Below, piece after piece: positions 53,470 through 64,000 of a stretch of DNA of 64,000 bases. A program made the translations under genes and the position numbers. The first letter of the stretch is position 1. Each line of letters opens with the position of its first letter. This stretch comes from Siphonodentalium dalli (lineage: Eukaryota > Mollusca > Scaphopoda > Gadilida > Siphonodentaliidae), in the NCBI GenBank assembly GCA_032622095.1, contig CP136063.1:273601426-273665425 (forward strand), written 5' to 3'. The notes beneath the pieces were generated by a model. The model made no database searches and was not told the origin of the DNA. It saw only the letters and a list, made by a program, of their open reading frames with translations.

Positions 53470-55515
53470 AACATACCAGGAGTAAGACTAACAATGAGCG
53501 TTCTTTATATGTAACATACCAGTAATATACTATCGATCAACGCTCTTTATATGTAACATACCAGGAATAAGATTAACAATGAGCGATCTTTATTTGTAAC
53601 ATACCATGTATTTTCTAACAAGGAACGCTCTTTATTGGTAATATACAATGAGTAGAGTAACAATGAACGCTCTTTATGTGTAATAAACCAGGAATAAGAC
53701 TAACAATGCACGATCATTATTTGTAACATACCATGAATATACTAACAATGAGCGTTCTTTATTGGTAACATACCAGGAGTAAGACTAACAATGAACGCTC
53801 TTTATTTAAAACATATCAGGAATAGACTAACAATGAGCGTTCTTTATTTGTAACATACAAGGAGTAAGACTAAGAATGAACGCTCTTTATTTGTAACAAA
53901 CCAGGAATAGACTATATAACAATGAGCGTTATTTATTTGTAACATACCAGGAGTAAGACTAACAATGAACGCTCTTTATTGGTAACATACCAGGAGTAAG
54001 ACTAACAATGGACGTTCTTTGTTGGTTACATACCAGGGATAAGACTAGCAATGAACGCTCTTTATTTGTAACATACCATGAATAAGACTAACAATGGACG
54101 TTCTTTGTTGGTTACATACCAGGAATAAGACTAGCAATGAACGCTCTTTATTTGTAACATATCAGGAGTAAGACTAACAATGAACGCTCTTTATTTGTAA
54201 CTTACCAAGAGTAAGACTAACAATGGACGTTATTTGTTGTTTACATACCAGGGATAAGACTAGCAATGAACGCTCTTTATTTGTAACATGCAATGAATAA
54301 GACTAACAATTGACGTTCTTTGTTGGTTACATACCAGAAATAAGACTAGCAATGAACGCTCTTTATTTTTAACATACCATGAATAAGACTAACAATGGAC
54401 GTTCTTTGTTGGTTACATACCAGGATTAAGACTAGCAATGAACGCTCTTTATTTGTAACATACAATGAGTAAGACTAACTATGAACGCGCTTTATTTGTA
54501 ACATACCAGGAATAAACCAACAATGGAAGTTCTTTGTTGGTTACATACCAGGAATAGATTAACAGTGAACGCTCTTTATTTGTAACATACCATGAATAAG
54601 ACTAACAATGGACGTTCTTTGTTGGTTACATACCAGGAGTAAGACTATCAATGAGCGTTCTTTATTTGTAACATACAAGGAATAGACTAACAATGAACGC
54701 TCTTTATTAGTAACATACCAGGAATAAGACTAACAATGAACGTTCGCTATTTGTAACATACCAGGAATAAGACTAACAATGAGCGTTCTTTATTTGTAAC
54801 ATACCATGACTAAGACTGACAATGCACGGTATTTATTGGTAACATACAATGAGTAGACTTACAATGAACGCTCTTTATGTGTAACATACCAGGAATAAGA
54901 CTAACAATGAACGATCTTTATTTGTAACATACCATGAATATACTAACAAGGAACGCTCTTTATTTCTAACATACCATGACTAATACTAACAATGAACGGT
55001 CTTATTTTTAACATACAATGAGTAAGACTAACATTGAACGCACTGTATTTGTAACATACCAGGCATAAGACTAACAATGAACGATCTTTATTTGTAACAT
55101 ACCATGAATATACTAACAATGAACGCTTTTTATGTGTATCATACCAGGAATAAGACTAACAATGAACGCTCTTTATTTGTAACATACCATGAACAAGAAT
55201 AACAATGGACGGTCTTTATTTGTAACATACCACGAATAGACTAACAATGAACGCTCTTCAATTGTAACATACCAGGAATAGACTAACAATGAACGCTCTT
55301 TATTTGTAACATACCAGGAATAGACTAACAATGAACGCTATTTATTTGTAACATACCAGGGATAGACCAACAATTAACGCTCTTTATTTGTAATATACCA
55401 TGAATAGACTAACAATGAACGTTCTTTATTTGTAACATACCATGAATAAACTAACAATGAACGTTCTTTATTTGTAACATACCAGGAATAAGACAAACAA
55501 TGAACGCTCTTTATT
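53470..55515. repeat. Truncated-unit segment, copy 1 (partner 60173-62261)
   Basis: This segment includes the deletion joint at 53941, where GAGCGTTATTTATTTGTAAC runs into a dimer zone. It matches 60173-62261 at offsets of 6,703 rising to 6,746. The 43-bp change in offset is one monomer (GAGTAAGGCTAAC type) absent here near 53560. Other differences include GCACTGTATTTG near 55041, against GCTCTGTATTTG in the partner. It is more diverged than the 8,993- and 9,834-bp pairs, so probably older. Confidence 0.75.
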
Positions 55516-56614
55516 AGTAACATACCAGGAATATAATAACAATGAATGCTCTTTATTTGTAACATACCAGGAATAGACTAACAATGAACGCTCTTTATTT
55601 GGAACATACCATGAATAGACTAAAAATGAACGTTCTTTATTTGTAACATACCAGGAATAGAGTAACAATGAACGCTCTTAATTTGTAACATACCAGGAAT
55701 AGACTAACAATGAACGTTCTTTATTTGTAACATACCAGGAATAGACTAACAATGAGCGTTCTTTATTTGTAGCATATTAGGAGTAAGACTAACAATGAAA
55801 GTTCTTTATTTTTAACATACAATGAGTAAGACTAACAATGAACGCTCTATATTTGTAACATACCAGGCATAAGACTAACAATGAACGATCTTTATTTGTA
55901 ACATACCCTGAATATATTAACAATGAACGCTTTTTATGTGTATCATACCAGGAATAAGACTAACAATGAACGCTCTTTATTTGTAACATACCATGAATAA
56001 GAATAACAATGGACGGTCTTTATTTGTAACATACCACGAATAGACTAACAATGAACGCTCTTTAATTGTAACATACCAGGAATAGACTAACAATGAACGC
56101 TCTTTATTTGTAACATACCAGGAATAGACTAACAATGAACGCTCTTTATTTGTAACATACCAGGGATAGACTAACAATTTACGCTCTTTATTTGTAATAT
56201 ACCATGAATAGACTAACAATGAATGTTCTTTATTTGTAACAAACCAGGAATAGACTAACTATGAGCGTTATTTATTTGTAACATACCAGGAGTAAGACTA
56301 GCAATGAACACTCTTTATTTGTAACATACCAGGAGTAAGACTAACAATGAGCGTTCTTTATATGTAACATAACAGTAATATACTATCGATCAACGCTCTT
56401 TATATGTAACATACCAGGAGTAAGGCTAACAATGAGCGTTCTTTATTTTTAACATACCAGGAATAAGATTAACAATGAGCGATCTTTATTTGTATCATAC
56501 CATGAATTTTCTAACAAGGAACGCTCTTTATTGGTAATATACAATGAGTAGAGTAACAATGAACGCTCTTTATGTGTAATAAACCAGGAATAAGACTAAC
56601 AATGCACGATCATT

Positions 56615-57040
56615 ATTTGTAACATGCCATGAATATACTAACAAGGAACGCTCTTTATTTGTAACATACAATGATCAAGACTAACAATGAACGGTCTTTA
56701 TTGGTAACAAACAATACATAGACTAACAATGAACGCTCGTTATGTGTAACATACCAGGAATAAGACTACCAATGGACGTTCTTTGTTGGTTACATACCAG
56801 GAATAAGACTAACAATGAACGATCTTTATTTGTAACATGCCATGAATATACTAACAAGGAACGCTCTTTATTTGTAACATACAATGATCAAGACTAACAA
56901 TGAACGGTCTTTATTGGTAACAAACAATACATAGACTAACAATGAACGCTCGTTATGTGTAACATACCAGGAATAAGACTACCAATGGACGTTCTTTGTT
57001 GGTTACATACCAGGAATAGACTAACAATAAACGCTCTTTG
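56615..57040. repeat. 213-bp tandem duplication (five monomers)
   Basis: Bases from about 56615 to 56827 repeat immediately at an offset of 213. The block holds ACATGCCATGAATATAC, ACAAGGAACGC, ACAATGATCAAGAC, AACAAACAATACATAG, GCTCGTTATGTG and the GACTACCAATGG monomer. The private GCTCGTTATG (normally GCTCTTTATG) is present in both copies, so the substitution preceded the duplication. The joint lies in CATACCAGGAATA, and both sides keep monomer phase. Five monomers is also the size of the recurrent cassette seen elsewhere in the unit. Confidence 0.85.
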
Positions 57041-60000
57041 TTTGTAACATACCAGGAATAGACTAACAATGAACGCTCTTTATTTGTAACATACCAGGAA
57101 TAAGACTAACAATGAATGATCTTTATTGGTAACATACCAGGAATAGACTAACAATGAACGCTCATTATTGGTTATTTACCAGGAGGTGACTAACAGAGAA
57201 CGCTCTTTATTTGTAACATACCATGAATAAGACTAACAATGGACGTTCTTTGTTGGTTACATACCAGGAATAGACTAACAATGAACGCTCTTTATTTGTA
57301 ACATACCAGGAATAAGACTAACAATGAGCGTTCTTTATTTGTAACATACCAGGAATAGACTAACAATGAACGCTCTTTATTTGTAACATACCAGGAATAG
57401 ACTAACAATGGGCATTCTATATTGGTAACATACCAGGAGTAAGACTAACAATGAACGCTCTTTATTTATAACATACCAGGAATAGACTAACAATGAGCGT
57501 TCTTCATTTGTAACATACCAGGAGTAAGACTAACAATGAACGCTCTTTATTTTTAACATACCAGGAATAGACTATATAGCAATGAGCGTTCTTTATTTGT
57601 AACATACTAGGAATAGACTAACAATGAACGCTCTTTATTTGTAACATACCAGGAATAGATTAACAATGAACGTTCTTTATTTGTAACATACCTGGAATTA
57701 GACTAACAATGGACGTTCTTTATTTGTAACATACCAGGAATAGACTAACAATGAGCGTTCTTTATTTGTAACATACCAGGAATAAGACTAGCAATGAACG
57801 TTCTGTATTTGTAACATACCAGGAATAGACTAGCAATGAACGCTCTTTATTTGTAACTTACCAGGAATAGACTAACAATGGACGTTCTTTATTTGTAACA
57901 TACCAGGAATAGACTAACAATGGACGTTCTTTATGTGTAACATACCAGGAATAGACTAACAATGAGCGTTCTTTATTTGTAACATACCAGGAATAAGACC
58001 AACAATGGACGTTCTTTATTTGTAACATATCAGGAATAGACTATCAATGGACACTCTTTATTTGTAACGTACCAGGAATATACTAGAAATGAACGCTCTT
58101 TGTTTGTAACATACCATGAATAGACTAGCAATGAACGCTTTTTATTTGTTACATACAAGTAATAGACTAAAAATGAGCGTTCGTTATTTGTAACATACCA
58201 TGAATAGACTAACAATGAACGCTCTTTATTTGTAACATACCAGGAATAGACTAGCAATGAACGCTCTTTATGTGTAACATACCAGGAATATACTAACAAT
58301 GATCGTTCTTTATTTGTAACATACCATGAATATACTAGCAATGAGCGTTCTTTATTTGTAACATACCAGGAATAGACTAACAATAAACGCTCTTTATTTG
58401 TAACATACCAGGAATAGACTAACAATGAGCGTTCTTTATTTGTAACATACCAGGAATAGACTAACAATGAACGCTCTTTATTTGTAACATACCAGGAATA
58501 GACTAACAATGAGCATTCTGTGTTGGTTACATACCACGAATAAGACGAGCAATGAACGCACTTTATTTGTAACATACCAGGAATAGATTAGCAATGCACG
58601 CTCTTTATTTGTAACATGCCAGGAATAGACTAACAATGAACGCTCTGTATTTGTAACATACCAGTAATAGATAAACAATTAACCCTCTTTATTTGTAACA
58701 TACCAGGAATAAGACTAACAATGAACGCTCATTATTGGTATGTGAATGATCTTTATTTGTAACATACCATGAATAAGACTAACAATGGACGTACTTTGTT
58801 GATTACATACCAGGAATAAGACAGGCAATGAACGCTCTTTATTTGTAACATACCATGAATAAGACTAGCAATGGACGTTCTTTGTTGGTTAAATACCAGG
58901 AATAAGACTAGCAATGAACGCTCTTTATTTGTAACATACCAGGAGTAAGACTAACAATGAACGCTCTTTATTGGTAACATACCAGGAGTAAGACTAACAA
59001 TGGACGTTCTTTGTTGGTTACATACCAGGGATAAGATTAGCAATGAACGCTCTTTATTTGTAACATACCATGAATAAGACTAACAATGGACGTTCTTTGT
59101 TGGTTACATACCAGGAATAAGACTAGCAATGAACGCTCTTTATTTGTAACATATCAGGAGTAAGACTAACAATGAACGCTCTTTATTTGTAACTTACCAA
59201 GAGAAAGACTAACAATGGACGTTATTTGTTGTTTACATACCAGGGATAAGCCTAGCAATGAACGCTCTTTATTTGTAACATGCAATGAATAAGACTAACA
59301 ATTGATGTTCTTTGTTGGTTACATACCAGAAATAAGACTAGCAATGAACGCTCTTTATTTTTAACATACCATGAATAAGACTAACAATGGACGTTCTGTG
59401 TTGGTTACATACCAGGATTAAGACTAGCAATGAACGCTCTTTATTTGTAACATACAATGAGTAACACTAACTATGAACGCGCTTTATTTGTAACATACCA
59501 GGTATAAACCAACAATGGACGTTCTTTGTTGGTTACATACCAGGAATAGATTAACAGTGAACGCTCTTTATTTGTAACATACCATGAATAAGACTAACAA
59601 TGGACGTTCTTTGTTGGTTACATACCAGGAGTAAGACTATCAATGAGCGTTCTTTATTTGAAACATACAAGGAATAGACTAACAATGAACGCTCTTTATT
59701 AGTAACATACCAGGAATAAGACTAACAATGAGCGTTCGCTATTTGCAACATACCAGGAATAAGACTAACAATGAGCGTTCTTTATTTGTAACATACCATG
59801 ACTAAGACTGACAATGAACGGTATTTATTGGTAACATACAATGAGTAGACTTACAATGAACGCTCTTTATGTGTAACATACCAGGAATAAGACTAACAAT
59901 GAACGATCTTTATTTGTAACATACCATGAATATACTAACAAGGAACGCTCTTTATTTCTAACATACCATGACTAATACTAACAATGAACGGTCTTATTTT

Positions 60001-60172
60001 TAACATACAATGAGTAAGACTAACATTGAACGCTCTGTATTTGTAACATACCAGGCATAAGACTAACAATGAACGATCTTTATTTGTAACATACCATGAA
60101 TATACTAACAATGAACGCTTTTTATGTGTATCATACCAGGAATAAGACTAACAATGAACGCTCTTTATTTGT

Positions 60173-62261
60173 AACATACCAGGAGTAAGACTAACAATGA
60201 GCGTTCTTTATATGTAACATACCAGTAATATACTATCGATCAACGCTCTTTATATGTAACACACCAGGAGTAAGGCTAACAATGAGCGTTCTTTATTTTT
60301 AACATACCAGGAATAAGATTAACAATGAGCGATCTTTATTTGTAACATACCATGAATTTTCTAACAAGGAACGCTCTTTATTGGTAATATACAATGAGTA
60401 GAGTAACAATGAACGCTCTTTATGTGTAATAAACCAGGAATAAGACTAACAATGCACGATCATTATTTGTAACATACCATGAATATACTAACAATGAGCG
60501 TTCTTTATTGGTAACATACCAGGAGTAAGAATAACAATGAACGCTCTTTATTTAAAACATATCAGGAATAGACTAACAATGAGCGTTCTTTATTTGTAAC
60601 ATACAAGGAGTAAGACTAACAATGAACGCTCTTAAATTGTAACAAACCAGGAATAGACTATATAACAATGAGCGTTATTTATTTGTAACATACCAGGAGT
60701 AAGACTAACAATGAACGCTCTTTATTGGTAACATACCAGGAGTAAGACTAACAATGGACGTTCTTTGTTGGTTACATACCAGGGATAAGACTAGCAATGA
60801 ACGCTCTTTATTTGTAACATACCATGAATAAGACTAACAATGGACGTTCTTTGTTGGTTACATACCAGGAATAAGACTAGCAATGAACGCTCTTTATTTG
60901 TAACATATCAGGAGTAAGACTAACAATGAACGCTCTTTATTTGTAACTTACCAAGAGTAAGACTAACAATGGACGTTATTTGTTGTTTACATACCAGGGA
61001 TAAGACTAGCAATGAACGCTCTTTATTTGTAACATGCAATGAATAAGACTAACAATTGACGTTCGTTGTTGGTTACATACCAGAAATAAGACTAGCAATG
61101 AACGCTCTTTATTTTTAACATACCATGAATAAGACTAACAATGGACGTTCTTTGTTGGTTACATACCAGGATTAAGACTAGCAATGAACGCTCTTTATTT
61201 GTAACATACAATGAGTAAGACTAACTATGAACGCGCTTTATTTGTAACATACCAGGAATAAACCAACAATGGACGTTCTTTGTTGGTTACATACCAGGAA
61301 TAGATTAACAGTGAACGCTCTTTATTTGTAACATACCATGAATAAGACTAACAATGGACGTTCTTTGTTGGTTACATACCAGGAGTAAGACTATCAATGA
61401 GCGTTCTTTATTTGTAACATACAAGGAATAGACTAACAATGAACGCTCTTTATTAGTAACATACCAGGAATAAGACTAACAATGAGCGTTCGCTATTTGT
61501 AACATACCAGGAATAAGACTAACAATGGGCGTTCTTTATTTGTAACATACCATGACTAAGACTGACAATGCACGGTATTTATTGGTAACATACAATGAGT
61601 AGACTTACAATGAACGCTCTTTATGTGTAACATACCAGGAATAAGACTAACAATGAACGATCTTTATTTGTAACATACCATGAATATACTAACAAGGAAC
61701 GCTCTTTATTTCTAACATACCATGACTAATACTAACAATGAACGGTCTTATTTTTAACATACAATGAGTAAGACTAACATTGAACGCTCTGTATTTGTAA
61801 CATACCAGGCATAAGACTAACAATGAACGATCTTTATTTGTAACATACCATGAATATACTAACAATGAACGCTTTTTATGTGTATCATACCAGGAATAAG
61901 ACTAACAATGAACGCTCTTTATTTGTAACATACCATGAACAAGAATAACAATGGACGGTCTTTATTTGTAACATACCACGAATAGACTAACAATGAACGC
62001 TCTTCAATTGTAACATACCAGGAATAGACTAACAATGAACGCTCTTTATTTGTAACATACCAGGAATAGACTAACAATGAACGCTATTTATTTGTAACAT
62101 ACCAGGGATAGACCAACAATTAACGCTCTTTATTTGTAATATACCATGAATAGACTAACAATGAACGTTCTTTATTTGTAACATACCATGAATAAACTAA
62201 CAATGAACGTTCTTTATTTGTAACATACCAGGAATAAGACAAACAATGAACGCTCTTTATT
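60173..62261. repeat. Truncated-unit segment, copy 2
   Basis: This is the partner of 53470-55515 with the same internal deletion joint at 60687. The segment is entered abruptly. The unit start at 60121 is followed after one monomer by material from unit position about 1,320, skipping both the 42-bp-rich start and the internal duplicate. A private change is CTCTTAAATTG near 60630. At about 62254 it gives way to the 8,993-type segment. Confidence 0.75.
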
Positions 62262-64000
62262 TGTAACATACCATGAATATACTAACAAGGAACGCTCTTT
62301 ATTTCTAACATACCATGACTAATACTAACAATGAACGGTCTTATTTTTAACATACAATGAGTAAGAGTAACATTGAACGCTCTGTATTTGTAACATAGCA
62401 GGCATAAGACTAACAATGAACGATCTTTATTTGTAACATACCATGAATATACTAACAATGAACGCTTTTTATGTGTATCATACCAGGAATAAGACTAACA
62501 ATGAACGCTCTTTATTTGTAACATACCATGAACAAGAATTACCCTGGACGGTCTTTATTTGTAACATACCACGAATAGACTAACAATGAACGCTCTTCAA
62601 TTGTAACCTACCAGGAATAGACTAACAATGAACGCTCTTTATGTGTAACATACCAGGAATAGACTAACAATGAACGCTCTTTATTTGTAACATACCAGGG
62701 ATAGACCAACAATTAACGCTCTTTATTTGTAATATACCATGAATAGACTAACAATGAACGTTCTTTATTTGTAACATACCATGAATAAACTAACAATGAA
62801 CGTTCTTTATTTGTAACATACCAGGAATAAGACAAACAATGAACGCTCTTTATTTGTAACATACCAGGAATAGTCTTACAATGAACGCTCTTTATTTGTA
62901 ACATAACATGAATAGACTAGCAATGAACGCTCTTTATTAGTAACATACCAGGAATATAATAACAATGAATGCTCTTTATTTGTAACATACCAGGAATAGA
63001 CTAACAATGAACGCTCTTTATTTGGAACATACCATGAATAGACTAAAAATGAACGTTCTTTATTTGTAACATACCAGGAATAGAGTAACTATGAACGCTC
63101 TTTATTTGTAACATACCAGGAATAGACTAACAATGAACGCTCTTTATTTGTAACTTACCAGGAATAGACTAACAATGAACGTTCTTTATTTGTAACATAC
63201 CAGGAATAGACTAACAATAAGCGTTCTTTATTTGTAGCATATTAGGAGTAAGACTAACAATGAAAGTTCTTTATTTTTAAAATACAATGAGTAAGACCAA
63301 CAATGAACGCTCTATATTTGTAACATACCAGGCATAAGACTAACAATGAACGATCTTTATTTGTAACATACCATGAATACATTAACAATGAACGCTTTTT
63401 ATGTGTATCATACCAGGAATAAGACTAACAATGAACGCTCTTTATTTGTAACATACCATGAATAAGAATAACAATGGACGGTCTTTATTTGTAACATACC
63501 ACGAATAGACTAACAATGAACGCTCTTTAATTGTAACATACCAGGAATAGACTAACAATGAACGCTCTTTATTTGTAACATACCAGGAATAGACTAACAA
63601 TGAACGCTCTTTATTTGTAACATACCAGGGATAGACTAACAATTTACGCTCTTTATTTGTAATATACCATGAATAGACTAACAATGAACGTTCTTTATTT
63701 GTAACAAACCAGGAATAGACTAACTATGAGCGTTCTTTATTTGTAACATACCAGGAGTAAGACTAGCAATGAACACTCTGTATTTGTAACATACCAGGAG
63801 TAAGACTAACAATGAGCGTTCTTTATATGTAACATACCAGTAATATACTATCTATCAACGCTCTTTATATGTAACATACCAGGAGTAAGGCTAACAATGA
63901 GCGTTCTTTATTTTTAACATACCAGGAATAAGATTAACAATGAGCGATCTTTATTTGTAACATACCATGAATTTTCTAACAAGGAACGCTCTTTATTGGT
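62254..64000. repeat. Partial third copy of the 8,993-type segment
   Basis: From about 62254 the sequence matches 38754 onward (offset 23,500) and 47747 onward (offset 14,507). It includes GTAAGAGTAACATTG, GAATTACCCTGG, GGAATAGAGTAACTATG and the AAATACAATGAGTAAGACC monomer. One private change is AACAATAAGCGTTC near 63215. Unit starts are at 62468 and (internal duplicate) 63398. The match runs to the window edge, so the copy probably continues beyond it. Confidence 0.85.

Larger units (their letters stand above)
52520..62253. repeat. Mosaic region with truncated units
   Basis: Unit starts are at 55129, 60121 and 61875, with the preceding one at 52192, giving spacings of 2,937, 4,992 and 1,754 bp. 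The first and third spacings are short because unit positions about 1,880 to 4,090 are missing at an identical joint (53941 and 60687). The 4,992-bp unit is fairly complete and carries the 42-bp-rich zone at 58030-58678, but has lost about 390 bp near 56620 and gained a 213-bp duplication. The ATCGATCAACG variant near 53534, 56386 and 60237 replaces TCTATCAACG of other units and marks this region's own subfamily. Confidence 0.8.
1..64000. repeat. Satellite array of 42-43 bp monomers filling the window
   Basis: Every line of the window reads as the same monomer in the same orientation. Its recognisable blocks are TGTAACATACCA, GGAATAGACT (42-bp form) or GGAATAAGACT (43-bp form), AACAATG, and an octamer around CG followed by TTTATT. 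Rarer lengths come from small indels, such as 46 bp monomers with GACTATATAACAATG (near 1849), a 4-bp loss at 40526 and 49519, and a 21-bp half monomer near 3911. The monomer is about 33% G+C. All three plus-strand frames of the consensus meet a stop (TAA, TAG) within one monomer. No inverted monomer and no foreign insertion was seen by eye. Function is unknown. Long higher-order-structured arrays of this sort are typical of eukaryotic heterochromatin, but centromeric identity is not shown here. Confidence 0.97.

Noticed and set aside
1-64000. Minus-strand open frames of 60-181 codons with a WYVTNKERSLLVYS repeat, as protein genes
   Set aside because: They coincide with runs of 42-bp monomers, stop at each 43-bp monomer, recur dozens of times, and have no non-repeat domain, promoter or splice context.
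1-64000. CRISPR array
   Set aside because: The repeats are contiguous with no unique spacers. Variation is spread over the whole monomer, there are no cas genes, and the array is far too long and has higher-order structure.
1-64000. Centromere identity through a CENP-B-box-like motif
   Set aside because: I saw no match to the CENP-B box core (TTCG spaced from CGGG). The monomer has only one CpG, in a different context.
1-64000. Telomeric repeat
   Set aside because: No TTAGGG-like or other short G-rich telomere motif is present; the shortest consistent period is 42-43 bp.
1-64000. Monomer built from three 14-bp sub-repeats
   Set aside because: Comparing the thirds TAACATACCAGGAA, TAGACTAACAATGA and ACGCTCTTTATTTG gives about half matches for the first two and few for the third. 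This is not convincing without statistics.

Overview
The whole window is satellite DNA. All 64 kb is one uninterrupted head-to-tail array of a 42-43 bp monomer, roughly 1,500 copies, all in the same orientation. I saw no unique sequence, transposon insertion, RNA gene, CRISPR array or convincing protein gene. The consensus monomer is built from the blocks AACATACCA, GGAATAGACT, AACAATG, GAACGCTC and TTTATTTGT, and is about one third G+C. The commonest length variant has one extra A (GGAATAAGACT), giving 43 bp. A long array with multi-level higher-order repeats points to a eukaryotic chromosome: centromeric, pericentromeric, subtelomeric or another heterochromatic block. The sequence alone does not let me name the species.

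Layout. (1) 1-15998 holds three regular higher-order units. Unit 1 is 1-5502, unit 2 is 5503-10750 and unit 3 is 10751-15998. The standard unit is 5,248 bp; unit 1 is 254 bp longer because a ~350-bp block copied from its own left end replaces ~98 bp. (2) 15999-20836 is a rearranged fourth unit with an internal duplication. (3) 20837-30670 is a 9,834-bp tandem copy of 11003-20836 (most of unit 3 plus unit 4). (4) 30671-34533 is a mosaic of shortened units with an out-of-register joint near 33956. (5) 34534-43526 and 43527-52519 are near-identical tandem copies of an 8,993-bp super-unit made of three truncated units. (6) 52520-62253 is a mosaic carrying a truncated unit twice and a 213-bp tandem duplication. 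(7) 62254-64000 restarts a segment of the 8,993-bp super-unit. Spacing of the unit-start landmark falls from 5,502/5,248/5,248 bp on the left to values such as 1,665, 1,754 and 593 bp on the right.

Within a unit, stretches of mostly 42-bp monomers alternate with stretches of 43-bp monomers. Because 42 = 3 x 14, the 42-bp stretches stay open in one minus-strand frame and translate as a 14-residue repeat (TNKERSLLVYSWYV). Each 43-bp monomer shifts the frame into a stop. The resulting 60-181 codon open frames are by-products of repeat length, not genes.

The features most worth following up are the hierarchy of recent duplications (42 bp, dimers, ~213-bp cassettes, 5.25 kb, 9-10 kb), the regularity gradient, and a conserved quasi-palindromic octamer centred on the only CpG of the monomer. 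The two commonest octamer versions are exact reverse complements of each other.
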